Shown piece after piece: positions 1 through 9,973 of a stretch of 64,000 nucleotides of DNA. The translations under genes were made by a program, and so were the position numbers. The notes under the pieces were generated by a model. That model did no database searches, was not told the DNA's origin, and saw only the letters and a list, made by a program, of their open reading frames with translations. The stretch spans positions 1 to 64,000 of the forward strand of contig NZ_JAMXRZ010000006.1 in the NCBI RefSeq assembly GCF_024124375.1, read 5' to 3'. Position 1 is the first letter of the stretch; every line of letters begins with the position of its first letter. This DNA comes from Klenkia sp. PcliD-1-E. GTDB lineage: Bacteria > Actinomycetota > Actinomycetes > Mycobacteriales > Geodermatophilaceae.

Positions 1-1191
1 CGCGACGGGGCCGGCGGGTGCACCGGTGCGGGCCGCGCGGGCGTCGGCGGCACGCCGGGCCTGCACCCGCTTGGCCAGCGCCTGCACACCGGGCTCGCGG
101 GCCTTGAGGTCGGCCAGCACCGGCGTCGCCAGGAAGATCGAGCTGTAGGTGCCGGCCGCCAGCCCCACGGTGAGCACCAACGCCAGGTCCTGCAGCGTGC
201 CGACGCCGAGCAGGCCGACGCCGATGACGAGCAGCCCGAGCACCGGCAGCAGCGCGATCACCGACGTGTTGATCGACCGCATCAGCGTCTGGTTGACCGC
301 GAGGTTGGCCGCCTCGCCCCAGGTCATCCGGGCGCCCTTCTCCAGGTCCTTGACGTTCTCGTCGACCTTGTCGAAGACCACGACGGTGTCGTAGAGGCTG
401 AACCCGAGGATGGTGAGGAACCCGATGACGGTGGACGGGGTGACCTCGAACCCGACCAGCGAGTAGATGCCGGCGGTGAGCACGATGTCGTGCACCAGGG
501 CGGCGATCGCACCCACGGCCATCTTCGGCTGGAACCGGATGGCCAGGAAGACCACGACGGCGGCCAGGAAGACCACCAGGGCGATCAGCGCCTGGTCGGT
601 GATGTCGCGACCCCAGTCGGCGCTCACCGCCTCGGAGGTGACCTGGCCGGCCGGCACGCCGGCGGCCTCGGCGATCGCCGCGGACACCGCGGACTCGGCG
701 TCGTTGCCCAGCGCGCCGGTGCGCAGCAGGATCGTGTCGCCGCCGACGATCTGCGCCGTCGACACCTGCGCGCCGGCGCCCTCGGCGGCGTCCTGGACGG
801 CCGTCAGCTGCTGGGAGGTGCCCGACACCCGGAAGCTGTTGCCGCCCTCGAAGTCGATGCCGAAGTTGAAGCCGCGGAACACCATCGAGGCGATGCAGAC
901 CAGCATCACCACGGCGGTGACCTTGTACCAGAACCGGCTGCGGCCGACGACGTCCAGGCCGGCCTCGCCGTTGTAGAGGCGGTGGGCCAGCGAGGCCCTG
1001 CGCCGCGGCGGGGCGGAGCGGCCGTCCTCGGTGGGCAGGCCGGCCTCGGCGAGCGCGGAGTCGTCGGCGTCGGCCGCGGCGTCCGCGCGCACCTCGTCGT
1101 CGGCCAGCGCGTCGTCGGTCAGCGCGTCCTCGGTCGGCGCGCCGTCGGTCAGCTCGTCGTCGGTGCGGCCCTCGCGGGGGGTGCCGGTCAT
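1..1191 (-). CDS. secF: Protein translocase subunit SecF (3' end outside window)
   Basis: The gene runs off the left edge: 397 codons are visible and no stop is reached. SecF works with SecD in the membrane, using the proton gradient to drive preproteins through SecYEG. About 90 residues of acidic Asp/Ala-rich cytoplasmic extension come first, then a membrane helix (about 91-105) and the family motif FGIDFEGG at 110-117. The ATG at 1191-1189 overlaps the secD stop as ATGA, so the two are translationally coupled. The long acidic N-terminal extension is absent from E. coli SecF; extensions of this sort occur in actinobacteria. The identification is secure. The C-terminus cannot be judged. Confidence 0.95.
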   Translation of the reverse strand, partial: MTGTPREGRTDDELTDGAPTEDALTDDALADDEVRADAAADADDSALAEAGLPTEDGRSAPPRRRASLAHRLYNGEAGLDVVGRSRFWYKVTAVVMLVCIASMVFRGFNFGIDFEGGNSFRVSGTSQQLTAVQDAAEGAGAQVSTAQIVGGDTILLRTGALGNDAESAVSAAIAEAAGVPAGQVTSEAVSADWGRDITDQALIALVVFLAAVVVFLAIRFQPKMAVGAIAALVHDIVLTAGIYSLVGFEVTPSTVIGFLTILGFSLYDTVVVFDKVDENVKDLEKGARMTWGEAANLAVNQTLMRSINTSVIALLPVLGLLVIGVGLLGVGTLQDLALVLTVGLAAGTYSSIFLATPVLADLKAREPGVQALAKRVQARRAADARAARTGAPAGPVA

Positions 1192-2984
1192 CGGTCGCTC
1201 CTGTCGCTGCTGGTGCCCGCCGCCACGGTCGGGCGCTGGCCGGGTCGCGGTGCGGTCGCCGCGCGCCGGGTGACGTCGACCGAGCCCAGGCCGGAGAACC
1301 GGTTGGTGCCGAAGCCCTTGAACCGGCTCAGGACCGCCAGCAGCGGGTGGGTCACGAGGAAGACGACGACCAGGTCGAGCACCGTGGACAGACCCAGGGT
1401 GAACGCGAAGCCCTTCACGTCGCCGATGGCCAGCACGTAGAGGATCGCCGCGGCCAGGAAGCTGACCGCGTCGGCCGACAGGATCGTCCGGCGGGCCCGC
1501 ACCCACGCCCGCGGGACCGCGCTGCGCAGCGTGCGGCCCTCGCGGATCTCGTCCTTGAGGCGTTCGAAGTACACGACGAAGGAGTCGGCCGTGATGCCGA
1601 TGCTGACGATGAAGCCGGCGATGCCGGCCAGGCTGAGGGTGAACCCGATCTCGCGGCCCAGCAGCACCAGGCTGGCGTAGACCACGACCGCGGACAGCGC
1701 CAGGCTGGCGATCATGACCAGGCCGAGCAGGCGGTAGTAGAGGAGCGCGTAGACGAAGACCAGCGCGATGCCGATGGCGCCGGCGATGAGGCCGGCCCGC
1801 AGCTGGTCGGCGCCCACCTCGGTGGTGATCGTCTGCGCGGTGGCCTGGGTGAAGGTCAGCGGCAGCGCGCCGTACTCCAGCTGGTTGGCCAGCGTCTGCG
1901 CCTCGGTCTGGGTGAAGTTGCCGGTGATCTGGGTGCTGCCGCCGGTGATGGCGCTCTGCACGGTGGGGGCGGAGACGACCCGGCCGTCGAGCACGATGGC
2001 CACGGCGCCGCCGGCCTGCGCCGCCTGGGCGGTGTAGGTGGCCCAGGTCGAGGAGGCCTGGGAGTTGAAGTCGACGGTGACGATCCACTCGCCGGTCTGG
2101 GCCAGGGTGCCGGCGCTGGCCGAGGTGATGTCGGTGCCCTCGATGACGGCCGGGCCGAGCAGGTACTTGGCGGTGCCGTCCTCGGAGCAGGCGGCCAGGT
2201 AGGAGTCGGGCAGGTCGACGTCCCCGGCGCCGGTCTGGCTGGCCGAGCAGGTCAGGGTCGCGTACTCCGCGGTGGCCTGCTCCTGGGTCACCGCGGTGGG
2301 CGCGGCGGCGCCGTCGGAGGACGGCGCACCGGAGGTGGGGGCGGCGTCGGTGGTGGGCGCGGCGTCGGTGGTGGGCGCGGCCGGCGTCGTGGTGTCCCCG
2401 GCGGCGAGCACGTCGGTCGGCGCGGGCGCGAAGGAGTTCGGTGCCGCGGTCGTCGCGGCCGGGTCGGTGGTGGGGGTCGCGCCGCCGTCGGTGGGCGAGG
2501 CGGGGGCCGCGGTGTCGCCCGGTGCCGTGGTGGGTGCGGATCCGTCGGTCGGCGCGCTGCCGTCGGTGGGGGTGGCCGACGGGGTGGCCGAGGGGTCGGC
2601 CGGGGTGGCCGCCTCGGGACCCTGGACCACGGGCCGGAACCGCAGCTGCGCGGTCTGCCCGAGCTGGCGGGCCTGGTCGCCGTCCTCACCGGGCACCGAG
2701 ATGACGATGTTGGAGTCGCCCTCGGTCACCACCTCGGCCTCGGCGACGCCGAGGCCGTTGACGCGCTGCTCGATGATCTGCCGCGCCAGCTCCAGGTCCT
2801 CGCGGCTGGGTGTGCCGCCACCGGGCACCTGCGCGGTGAGCGTCACCGTGGTGCCGCCCTGCAGGTCCAGGCCCAGCTGCGGGGTGCGCTGCGAGCCGGT
2901 GAAGAAGATCAGGCCGTACATGACGGCCACGACCAGGACGAACGCCGCGAAGTAGCGCGACGCCCGGAGCGGGCGGGCAGCCAT
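1188..2984 (-). CDS. secD: Protein translocase subunit SecD
   Basis: SecD (598 aa) is the large partner of SecF in the proton-driven export complex. Residues about 10-30 form the first membrane helix, followed by the SecD signature LGLDLQGGTTV near 38-48. The C-terminal 200 residues hold five further helices, with ITADSFVVYFERLKDE as the counterpart of the conserved loop before the last helices. Between about 125 and 235 the extracytoplasmic domain carries a long Ala/Thr/Pro/Asp stretch built of PTDGSA- and PTTDAA-type repeats; the DNA there is correspondingly repetitive (2340-2600). The ATG lies one base beyond the yajC stop. Gene order yajC-secD-secF is the usual actinobacterial one. Confidence 0.96.
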   Translation of the reverse strand: MAARPLRASRYFAAFVLVVAVMYGLIFFTGSQRTPQLGLDLQGGTTVTLTAQVPGGGTPSREDLELARQIIEQRVNGLGVAEAEVVTEGDSNIVISVPGEDGDQARQLGQTAQLRFRPVVQGPEAATPADPSATPSATPTDGSAPTDGSAPTTAPGDTAAPASPTDGGATPTTDPAATTAAPNSFAPAPTDVLAAGDTTTPAAPTTDAAPTTDAAPTSGAPSSDGAAAPTAVTQEQATAEYATLTCSASQTGAGDVDLPDSYLAACSEDGTAKYLLGPAVIEGTDITSASAGTLAQTGEWIVTVDFNSQASSTWATYTAQAAQAGGAVAIVLDGRVVSAPTVQSAITGGSTQITGNFTQTEAQTLANQLEYGALPLTFTQATAQTITTEVGADQLRAGLIAGAIGIALVFVYALLYYRLLGLVMIASLALSAVVVYASLVLLGREIGFTLSLAGIAGFIVSIGITADSFVVYFERLKDEIREGRTLRSAVPRAWVRARRTILSADAVSFLAAAILYVLAIGDVKGFAFTLGLSTVLDLVVVFLVTHPLLAVLSRFKGFGTNRFSGLGSVDVTRRAATAPRPGQRPTVAAGTSSDRSDR

Positions 2985-2985
2985 C

Positions 2986-3360
2986 TCAGGCCCTGCGGTC
3001 GGTCGGGTCGCCGTCGCCGTCGACCGCGCCCTCGACGGTGTCGGTGCGCTCGTCGCGGGGCGGGACGACCTCGCCGGCCTGGGCGTCGAGGACCGCGCCG
3101 TCGGGCGTGCGGACCTCCATGACCGCCGGGCGGGCGAAGGTGGCGACGACGCCCGGGGCGATCTCGATGTCGACGGTGCCCTCGCCGAAGCCGGCGACGG
3201 TGCCGTGCAGGCCGCTGGTCAGCATGACCGGGGTGCCGACGCTCAGGGACTCCTGCAGCTTCTGGGCGTTGGCGGCCATCTTCTTGCGCTGCCGGGCGGG
3301 CAGCACGATGAGCAGCGCGAAGGCCAGCACCAGCAGGATGAGCGGGAAGAACTGCTCCAC
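2986..3360 (-). CDS. yajC: Preprotein translocase subunit YajC
   Basis: YajC (124 aa) is a single-span membrane protein that associates with SecDF. The start chosen is GTG at 3360, giving MEQFFPLILLVLAF as the membrane anchor directly at the N-terminus, as in the family. A GGAGAGG ribosome site lies upstream of it, and a longer upstream frame would add only a basic, unconserved tail. The helix is followed by a basic cluster (RQRKK) and a soluble beta-rich domain with a typical GTVAGFGEGTVDIEIAPGV stretch. The C-terminus is acidic. It leads the yajC-secD-secF operon. Confidence 0.93.
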   Translation of the reverse strand: MEQFFPLILLVLAFALLIVLPARQRKKMAANAQKLQESLSVGTPVMLTSGLHGTVAGFGEGTVDIEIAPGVVATFARPAVMEVRTPDGAVLDAQAGEVVPPRDERTDTVEGAVDGDGDPTDRRA

Positions 3361-3440
3361 GGTTGTCGTGCCTCTCCACCGCACCCGGTTCGGCGCGGTT
3401 GTGCGGCCACCGGGTGGCGGCCGCTTCGGGGACTGGAGGC

Positions 3441-3467
3441 TGCGGCGCGCCCGCGGGCGCGACCGCA
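3441..3467 (-). terminator. GC-rich hairpin after ruvB
   Basis: A 16-base perfect palindrome (3446-3461) extends, after a one-base bulge, by five more pairs to 3441-3467. It lies 46 bases beyond the ruvB stop and upstream of yajC, so it probably ends the pdxST-yebC-ruvCAB transcript. There is no clear T run, as is common in high-GC actinobacteria. Confidence 0.5.
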
Positions 3468-3513
3468 GCAGGGCGCGCGCCACCCAGGGGCGGGCACACC
3501 AGCGCCGAGCAGT

Positions 3514-4587
3514 CTAGGCGTCGAACAGGGTGGGGGGTGCAGGCTGGTCGCCGGGCGCGCCCTGCGGGATGCCGCCGCGCAGCCACACGCCCTCGGGCAC
3601 GGGCAGCCCCAGGTGCGCCCAGGCGGCCTCGGTGGCGACCCGGCCGCGGGGGGTGCGGGCCAGCAGCCCGGCCCGCACGAGGAAGGGCTCGCAGACCTCC
3701 TCGACGGTGTGCGGCTCCTCCCCCACGGCCACCGCCAGCGTCGCCACACCGACCGGCCCGCCGTTGAACTTGACCACCAGGGCGTGCAGCACCTCGCGGT
3801 CCAAGCGGTCCAGGCCGAGCTCGTCGACGTCGTAGAGGGCCAGCGCGGCGCGGGCGACGGGCTGGGTGATCCGGCCGTCGGCGCGCACCTCGGCGTAGTC
3901 GCGGACCCGGCGCAGCAACCGGTTGGCGATCCGTGGCGTGCCGCGGGAGCGGCCGGCGATCTCGGCCGACCCGTCCTCGTCGATGGCCACCCCCAGCAGG
4001 TCGGCGCTGCGGCGCAGCACCGACTGCAGGTCGGCGGTCGAGTAGAACTCCATCTGGCCGACGAAGCCGAACCGGTCGCGCAGCGGGCCGGTCAGGAGCC
4101 CGGCCCGGGTGGTGGCCCCGACCAGGGTGAACGGCGAGATCTCCAGCGGGATCGCGGTGGCACCGGGCCCCTTGCCGACGACGACGTCGACCCGGAAGTC
4201 CTCCATGGCCATGTAGAGCAGTTCCTCGGCGGGCCGGGCGATGCGGTGGATCTCGTCGATGAACAGCACGTCGCCCTCGCCGAGGTTGGACAGCATCGCC
4301 GCCAGGTCACCCGACCGCTCGATCGCCGGGCCGGAGGTGATCTTCACGGCGGTGCCGAGCTCGGCGCCGATGATGAGCGCCAGGGACGTCTTGCCCAGCC
4401 CGGGCGGGCCGGACAGCAGCACGTGGTCCGGCGGCCGGCCGCGCCGCTTGGCGCCCTCGAGCACCAGGTCCAGCTGCCGGGCGACCTTGGGCTGGCCGAC
4501 GAACTCGGCCAGGGAGTGCGGGCGCAGCGCGGACTCGACGACCCGCTCCTCGTCACCGGCCCACGGCGAGGCGTCGGACCCGGTCAC
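3514..4587 (-). CDS. ruvB: Holliday junction branch migration helicase RuvB
   Basis: RuvB (357 aa) is the hexameric AAA+ motor that, with RuvA, moves Holliday junctions during recombinational repair. The Walker A motif GPPGLGKT lies at 60-67 and the Walker B DEIH at 111-114. Sensor and arginine-finger regions ([29 protein letters not shown]) and the C-terminal winged-helix domain are present, so the protein looks complete. The start overlaps the ruvA stop as ATGA. It is the last gene of the ruvC-ruvA-ruvB part of the operon. Confidence 0.98.
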   Translation of the reverse strand: MTGSDASPWAGDEERVVESALRPHSLAEFVGQPKVARQLDLVLEGAKRRGRPPDHVLLSGPPGLGKTSLALIIGAELGTAVKITSGPAIERSGDLAAMLSNLGEGDVLFIDEIHRIARPAEELLYMAMEDFRVDVVVGKGPGATAIPLEISPFTLVGATTRAGLLTGPLRDRFGFVGQMEFYSTADLQSVLRRSADLLGVAIDEDGSAEIAGRSRGTPRIANRLLRRVRDYAEVRADGRITQPVARAALALYDVDELGLDRLDREVLHALVVKFNGGPVGVATLAVAVGEEPHTVEEVCEPFLVRAGLLARTPRGRVATEAAWAHLGLPVPEGVWLRGGIPQGAPGDQPAPPTLFDA

Positions 4588-5234
4588 GACCGGCCCAGCA
4601 GCCGGAGGGCCTGCCGGAGGAGCACGGCGATGTCCACCGAGCCGGTGGCGGCGACCTGCTCCTCCACGACCGGGGCGAGCTGGGCCAGGGCGCCCTCGGC
4701 CTCGCGCACGGTCCAGCCCAGGCCGACCAGCGCGGTGGTGAGCTGGTCGCGCCAGGGCGCGACGGGGGCGACCGCGGCCGAGCCGGTGGCGCCGGCGGCG
4801 GCCGCGACGGCGTCCAGGCTGACGTCGCCGGTGGGGGCGCCCAGCCGGTCGCGCAGCTCCAGCACCAGCCGCTCGGCGCCCTTCTTCCCGATGCCGGGCA
4901 CCTGCATCAGCGCCTTGAGGTCACCGGTGGCCACGGCGCGGCGCACGTCGCGCGGCGGGTGGATGGCCAGCACCGCCTGGGCCAGGCGCGGGCCCACGCC
5001 GTTGGCGGTCTGCAGCAGCTCGAACAGCTGGCGCTCGTCGTCGTCGGCGAACCCGTAGAGGGTGAGGGAGTCCTCGCGGACCACCAGGCTGGTGGCCAGC
5101 CGGGCGCTCTCCCCCACCTGCAGCCGGGCGATGGTGCCCGGCGTGCACTGCACGGCCAGGCCGATGCCGCCGACCTCGACGACCGCACCGTCGGGGCTGA
5201 CCGCCGCCACCCGGCCGGCGACGCTGGCGATCAC
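4584..5234 (-). CDS. ruvA: Holliday junction DNA helicase subunit RuvA
   Basis: RuvA (216 aa) forms the tetramer that grips the four-way junction and loads RuvB. The GTG start at 5234 gives [16 protein letters not shown], the normal RuvA N-terminus, and overlaps the ruvC stop as GTGA. The OB-fold N-terminal domain is followed by the paired helix-hairpin-helix motifs ([38 protein letters not shown]), an Ala-rich linker near 140-165 and the C-terminal domain that contacts RuvB. Length is typical. Confidence 0.97.
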   Translation of the reverse strand: MIASVAGRVAAVSPDGAVVEVGGIGLAVQCTPGTIARLQVGESARLATSLVVREDSLTLYGFADDDERQLFELLQTANGVGPRLAQAVLAIHPPRDVRRAVATGDLKALMQVPGIGKKGAERLVLELRDRLGAPTGDVSLDAVAAAAGATGSAAVAPVAPWRDQLTTALVGLGWTVREAEGALAQLAPVVEEQVAATGSVDIAVLLRQALRLLGRS

Positions 5235-5839
5235 CGCCCGCTCCCGATGCCCTGCCAGCGGCCCGGCCGCACGGCCGAGCGGGTGGCCACCGACAGCGGC
5301 GCCGCACCGACCCCCGAGCCGACCCCGGCGCCGGCGGCCAGCGCGGCGACCCGCAGCCGGTCCTGGGTGGGCCCGCGCCACACGTGGCAGACGGCCAGGG
5401 CGAGGGCGTCGGCGGCGTCGGCCGGCTTCGGCGGCGAGTCCAGCCCGAGCACCCGGGTGACCATCAGCGTGACCTGCTCCTTGTCGGCCCGGCCGCTGCC
5501 GGAGATGGCGGCCTTGACCTCGCTCGGGGTGTGCCAGTGCACCGGCCGGCTGGCCTGCGCGGCGGCCAGGGCGGCGACGCCGGCGGCCTGCGCGGTGCCG
5601 GTCGCCGTCCCCTTGTTGTTCTGCTGGAAGACCCGCTCGACGGCGACCACGTCGGGCCGGTGCTCCCGGAGGAGCGCGGTGAGCGCGGTGTGCAGCTCGA
5701 GCAGCCGCAGCTCCAGGGCCAGGGTGTGGTCGCTGCGGACGACGCCGACGCCCACCGCGGTGGGCCGGGCACCGGGGCGGCCGTCGACCACGCCCCAGCC
5801 GCACCGGGTCAACCCCGGGTCGATCCCGAGCACGCGCAC
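5231..5839 (-). CDS. ruvC: Crossover junction endodeoxyribonuclease RuvC
   Basis: RuvC (202 aa) is the dimeric resolvase that cuts Holliday junctions. GTG at 5839 is preceded by a strong GGGGGTGG ribosome site and gives MRVLGIDPGLTRCGW, the RuvC N-terminus with the first catalytic Asp at 7. The second acidic residue is the Glu in AVERVFQQNN, and the C-terminal Asp pair is in KPADAADALALA. A slightly longer frame exists upstream but lacks support. The gene lies 39 bases after yebC and overlaps ruvA. Confidence 0.97.
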   Translation of the reverse strand: MRVLGIDPGLTRCGWGVVDGRPGARPTAVGVGVVRSDHTLALELRLLELHTALTALLREHRPDVVAVERVFQQNNKGTATGTAQAAGVAALAAAQASRPVHWHTPSEVKAAISGSGRADKEQVTLMVTRVLGLDSPPKPADAADALALAVCHVWRGPTQDRLRVAALAAGAGVGSGVGAAPLSVATRSAVRPGRWQGIGSGR

Positions 5840-5878
5840 GAGCCACCCCCCTCGCTGTACGAACAAGCGTTCGACAGC

Positions 5879-6627
<749 letters not shown>

Positions 6628-6631
<4 letters not shown>

Positions 6632-7266
6632 GCTGTCTCCTCGCTCGCAGGTCGTCGTCCGCCCAGACGCTCGCGCACCAGATCCACGAAGAACCGGTGC
6701 ATGCGGGTGTCGCCGGTGAGCTCCGGGTGGAAGCTGGTGGCGACCACGTCGCCCTGGCGGACCGCGACGATCCTACCGTCGGCCGCCCCGCCGGAGACCC
6801 GGCCGAGGACCTGCACCCCGGCGCCGGCCTCCTCCACCCACGGCGCGCGGATGAACACCGCGTGCACCGGACCGCCCACCAGGCCCGCGACGTCGACCTC
6901 GGACTCGAAGCTGTCGACCTGCCGGCCGAAGGCGTTGCGCCGCACCGTGACGTCCAGCCCGCCGATGGTCCGCTGGTCGGGCGGGGCGTCCAGCAGCCGC
7001 TCGGCGAGCAGGATCATCCCGGCGCAGGACCCGTAGGCGGGCAGGCCGCCGCGCACCGCCGCGCGCAGCGGCTCCAGCAGGCCCCAGCGGTCGGCGAGCT
7101 TGGCCATCGTCGTGGACTCACCGCCGGGCAGCACGAGGCCGTCGACGCCGGCCAGCTCCCCGGGCCGCCGGACCGCGACGGTGCGCGCACCCTGCTGCTC
7201 CAGGACCGCCCGGTGCTCCCGGACGTCGCCCTGCAGCGCCAGCACCCCGATGGTCGGGGCGCTCAC
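6628..7266 (-). CDS. pdxT: Pyridoxal 5'-phosphate synthase glutaminase subunit PdxT
   Basis: PdxT (212 aa) is the class I glutaminase that feeds ammonia to PdxS in ribose-5-phosphate-dependent PLP synthesis. The GTG start at 7266 gives [18 protein letters not shown] and overlaps the pdxS stop as GTGA. The GGEST loop is at 48-52, the catalytic Cys is Cys81 in GSCAGM, and the His-Glu pair is in SFHPEL near the C-terminus. The protein is complete. Confidence 0.97.
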
Positions 7267-8165
7267 CACCCGCGGGAGCTGTACTTCTGGTCCGCCGGCA
7301 GGGTGTCGACGTTGATGCCGACCATGGCCTCGCCCAGCCCGCGGCTGACCTTGGCGATGACCGCCGGGTCGTCGTGGAACGTGGTGGCCTGCACGATCGC
7401 CGCGGCGCGCTGCGCGGGGTCGCCGGACTTGAAGATGCCCGAGCCGACGAACACGCCCTCGGCGCCCAGCTGCATCATCATCGCCGCGTCGGCCGGGGTG
7501 GCGATGCCGCCGGCGGTGAACAGCACGACCGGCAGCTTGCCGGTGCGGGCGACCTCGGCCACCAACTCGTAGGGGGCCTGCAGCTCCTTGGCCGCGACGT
7601 ACAGCTCGGTCTCGTCCATGGTCGTCAGGCGGCGGATGCCCGCGCGGAGCGCACGCATGTGCCGGGTGGCCTCGACGACGTTCCCGGTGCCGGCCTCGCC
7701 CTTGGAGCGGATCATCGCCGCGCCCTCGGAGATCCGGCGCAGCGCCTCGCCGAGGTTGGTCGCGCCGCACACGAAGGGCACGGTGAAGTCGGTCTTGACG
7801 ATGTGGTGGGCCTCGTCGGCCGGGGTCAGCACCTCGGACTCGTCGACGTAGTCCACGCCCAGGGACTGCAGCACCTGGGCCTCGACGAAGTGGCCGATGC
7901 GGGCCTTGGCCATCACCGGGATGGAGACCGCGTCGATGATCCCCTGGATCATGTCCGGGTCGCTCATCCGGGCGATGCCGCCCTGCGCGCGGATGTCGGC
8001 CGGCACCCGCTCCAGCGCCATGACCGCGACGGCGCCGGCGTCCTCGGCGATGCGGGCCTGCGCGGCGTCGACGACGTCCATGATGACGCCGCCCTTGAGC
8101 TGCTCGGCCATGCCGCGCTTCACGCGGTCGGTGCCGGTGCTGGGGGTGACGGGGGTCTCGGACAC
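7263..8165 (-). CDS. pdxS: Pyridoxal 5'-phosphate synthase subunit PdxS
   Basis: PdxS (300 aa) is the TIM-barrel lyase that condenses ribose-5-phosphate, glyceraldehyde-3-phosphate and ammonia from PdxT into PLP. Conserved segments include [18 protein letters not shown], the Lys in [15 protein letters not shown] that forms the sugar Schiff base, and the glycine-rich phosphate site near [13 protein letters not shown]. The start chosen is GTG 8165 with a GAGG ribosome site. A TACGAT box at 8205-8210 would give a leader of about 30 bases. It is the first gene of the pdxS-pdxT-yebC-ruvCAB operon. Confidence 0.97.
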   Translation of the reverse strand: MSETPVTPSTGTDRVKRGMAEQLKGGVIMDVVDAAQARIAEDAGAVAVMALERVPADIRAQGGIARMSDPDMIQGIIDAVSIPVMAKARIGHFVEAQVLQSLGVDYVDESEVLTPADEAHHIVKTDFTVPFVCGATNLGEALRRISEGAAMIRSKGEAGTGNVVEATRHMRALRAGIRRLTTMDETELYVAAKELQAPYELVAEVARTGKLPVVLFTAGGIATPADAAMMMQLGAEGVFVGSGIFKSGDPAQRAAAIVQATTFHDDPAVIAKVSRGLGEAMVGINVDTLPADQKYSSRGW

Positions 8166-8204
8166 GGTGCGCCTCGCTGGTTCGACTCCGGTTGCGGTCG
8201 ACCC

Positions 8205-8210
8205 ATCGTA
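8205..8210 (-). promoter_or_regulatory. Candidate -10 box for pdxS
   Basis: TACGAT on the minus strand matches the actinobacterial TANNNT -10 consensus and lies about 40 bases before the pdxS GTG. No good -35 is seen. The same TACGAT core is found before rpsA and polA. Confidence 0.45.
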
Positions 8211-8218
8211 GGAGCGGG

Positions 8219-8743
8219 TCAGTCGCGTCCGGCGGGCCCGGTGCCGACCACGGCGTCCAGGCCGTCGTCGATGTCGAAGAACCGGGGCAGCGGGCGGCCC
8301 GCGTGCAGCCGGAGCGCGCGGGGCCCGGGGCGGCGGCGCAGGGTCCGGGTGTCGCGGACGGCGTCGTTGTAGAACCGACGGGCCAGGCCGACCCGCCACC
8401 CGGCGTCGTCCAGCTCGGCGGCGCGCAGCGGCTCGGGCAGCTCGCGCACCAGCCGGCCCAGGGCGTTCTCGGTCACCTCGCGGTCCCCGCCGGCGGGCCG
8501 ACCGGCCTGCGCCGCCGCACCGGCCAGCGCCTCGGCGTGCAGTGCTCCCAACACCCCGGCGTGCTCGCGCGCCACCGCACCGGCCAGCTCGGCCCGGCGG
8601 GCGAGCGCGCCGTCGAGGGCCGACCACGCCCGGTCGACCCGGCCCTCCAGCCGGCGCAGCCGGGCGAGGGTGAACACCGCCCAGGCGGCCAGCAGCACGA
8701 CGACGACGCCGACGGCGAGCAGCACCCACTCCGTCGACGTCAC
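8219..8743 (-). CDS. LemA-like single-pass membrane protein
   Basis: The protein (174 aa) starts with one membrane helix ([19 protein letters not shown], about 6-24). A helical region follows with the LemA-type spacing of Arg/Leu ([29 protein letters not shown]), then [10 protein letters not shown] near 122-131, close to the LemA signature YNxAVxxYN. The C-terminus is unlike LemA. Function is unknown. It sits where M. tuberculosis has Rv2609c, between the pim cluster and pdxS. The GTG start at 8743 has no ribosome site but lies 7 bases after a TAGCGT box, suggesting a leaderless transcript. Confidence 0.75.
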   Translation of the reverse strand: MTSTEWVLLAVGVVVVLLAAWAVFTLARLRRLEGRVDRAWSALDGALARRAELAGAVAREHAGVLGALHAEALAGAAAQAGRPAGGDREVTENALGRLVRELPEPLRAAELDDAGWRVGLARRFYNDAVRDTRTLRRRPGPRALRLHAGRPLPRFFDIDDGLDAVVGTGPAGRD

Positions 8744-8750
8744 CCCGGGG

Positions 8751-8756
8751 ACGCTA
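8751..8756 (-). promoter_or_regulatory. Leaderless -10 box for the LemA-like gene
   Basis: TAGCGT on the minus strand, then 7 bases, then GTG at 8743. This is one of ten sites in the window with the same layout. Confidence 0.5.
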
Positions 8757-8767
8757 CCGGCGCGCGG

Positions 8768-9973
8768 TCAGGACCGGCGCAGCCACCGCGGCAGGAACCC
8801 CTCCGTCCGGGTGGGGAGCGGTTCGGCCGGTACGGGGTCCTCGTCGGCGCCGTGCGCGGTGACCTCGCCGCCGGGCCGGACGACGGTCTCGTAGACGGCG
8901 ACCACCCGGGCGGCCAGGGTCGCCCAGTCGAAGTCCACGGCGCGCTCCCGCCCGGCGGTGGTCAGCGCATCCCGCCGGGCCGGGTCACCGAGCAGGTCGA
9001 CCAGCTCCCGGGCCAGCGCTGTCGCGTCGCCGCGGCGCACCAGCACCCCGGCGGTGCCGTCGGCCAGCACCCGGGCGAAGGCGTCCAGGTCGGCGGCCAC
9101 CACGGGCGCGCCGGCGGCCATGGCCTCCACCAGGACCACCCCGAAGCTCTCCCCCAGCAGGTTGGGCGCGCAGTAGACGTCGACGGTGCGCAGGAACGCC
9201 GCCTTGTCGGCCTCGTCCAGCTCGCCGAGCAGGGTGACCGCGGGCTCCAGGTCGGGGCCGACCAGCGCCCGCAGCTCGTCGGGGTCGCCGCGGCCGGCGA
9301 CCAGCAGCCGGGCACCGGGCAGCTCGCGGACGACGGTGCGCATGGCCTCCAGCAGCACCGGCAGGCCCTTGCGCGGCTCGTCGTAGCGGCCCAGGAAGCC
9401 GACGGTCGGGCCGTCGTGCTCGGCGGCGGGCAGCCGCGGCCCCTCGGCGAAGGCGGCCACCTGCACGCCGTTGGGGATGACGACGGCGTCGCTGCCCAGG
9501 TGCTCGACCTGCAGGCGGCGGGCGAAGTCCGAGACCGCGATGCGGCCGGCGATCCGCTCCAGCCACGGCCGGACCACCGGTCCCCACGCGGCCAGCCACT
9601 TCGACCGCACCGACGCGGCGTGGAAGGTGGCCACGATCGGCCCGTCGGCGATCATGCAGACCAGCAGGGACACCGACGGCGGCGCGGGTTCGTGCACGTG
9701 CACGACGTCGAAGTGGCCCTCGCGCAACCAGCGCCGGGTGCGCGCGGCCGACAGCACGCCGAACTGGATGCTGGCCATCGAGCCGTTGTAGGGGATCGGC
9801 AGGGTGCGGCCGGCCCAGGTGGCCCCGGCCGGGACGGACGACTCGTGCTCGGCGGGGGTGAGCACGTCGACGTGGTGGCCCATCGCGCGCAGCGTCTGCG
9901 CCAGGTCGCGCACGTGGTACTGCACGCCGCCGGGGACGTCCCAGTTGTACGGGCAGACCAGCCCGACCCTCAC
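8768..9973 (-). CDS. pimA: Phosphatidylinositol alpha-mannosyltransferase PimA
   Basis: PimA (401 aa) transfers the first mannose from GDP-mannose to the 2-position of phosphatidyl-myo-inositol on the inner face of the membrane, starting PIM synthesis. The N-terminus VRVGLVCPYNWDVPGGVQYH is the PimA signature. The GT-B fold C-terminal half has RKGLPVLLEAM and the GT4 donor motif GESFGVVLVEAMAAG. A basic tail ends the protein. The GTG start overlaps the acyltransferase stop as GTGA. It is the last gene of thrS-HIT-pgsA-acyltransferase-pimA, an order shared with mycobacteria. Confidence 0.95.
   Translation of the reverse strand: MRVGLVCPYNWDVPGGVQYHVRDLAQTLRAMGHHVDVLTPAEHESSVPAGATWAGRTLPIPYNGSMASIQFGVLSAARTRRWLREGHFDVVHVHEPAPPSVSLLVCMIADGPIVATFHAASVRSKWLAAWGPVVRPWLERIAGRIAVSDFARRLQVEHLGSDAVVIPNGVQVAAFAEGPRLPAAEHDGPTVGFLGRYDEPRKGLPVLLEAMRTVVRELPGARLLVAGRGDPDELRALVGPDLEPAVTLLGELDEADKAAFLRTVDVYCAPNLLGESFGVVLVEAMAAGAPVVAADLDAFARVLADGTAGVLVRRGDATALARELVDLLGDPARRDALTTAGRERAVDFDWATLAARVVAVYETVVRPGGEVTAHGADEDPVPAEPLPTRTEGFLPRWLRRS

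Noticed and set aside
2340-2600. Tandem DNA repeats as a separate repeat element
   Set aside because: They are in-frame codons for the Ala/Thr/Pro insert of SecD and are better described as part of that gene.
1347-3122. Long plus-strand open frame opposite secD
   Set aside because: It is antisense to a well-identified secD. The translation is Arg/Gly-rich low complexity with no start signal.
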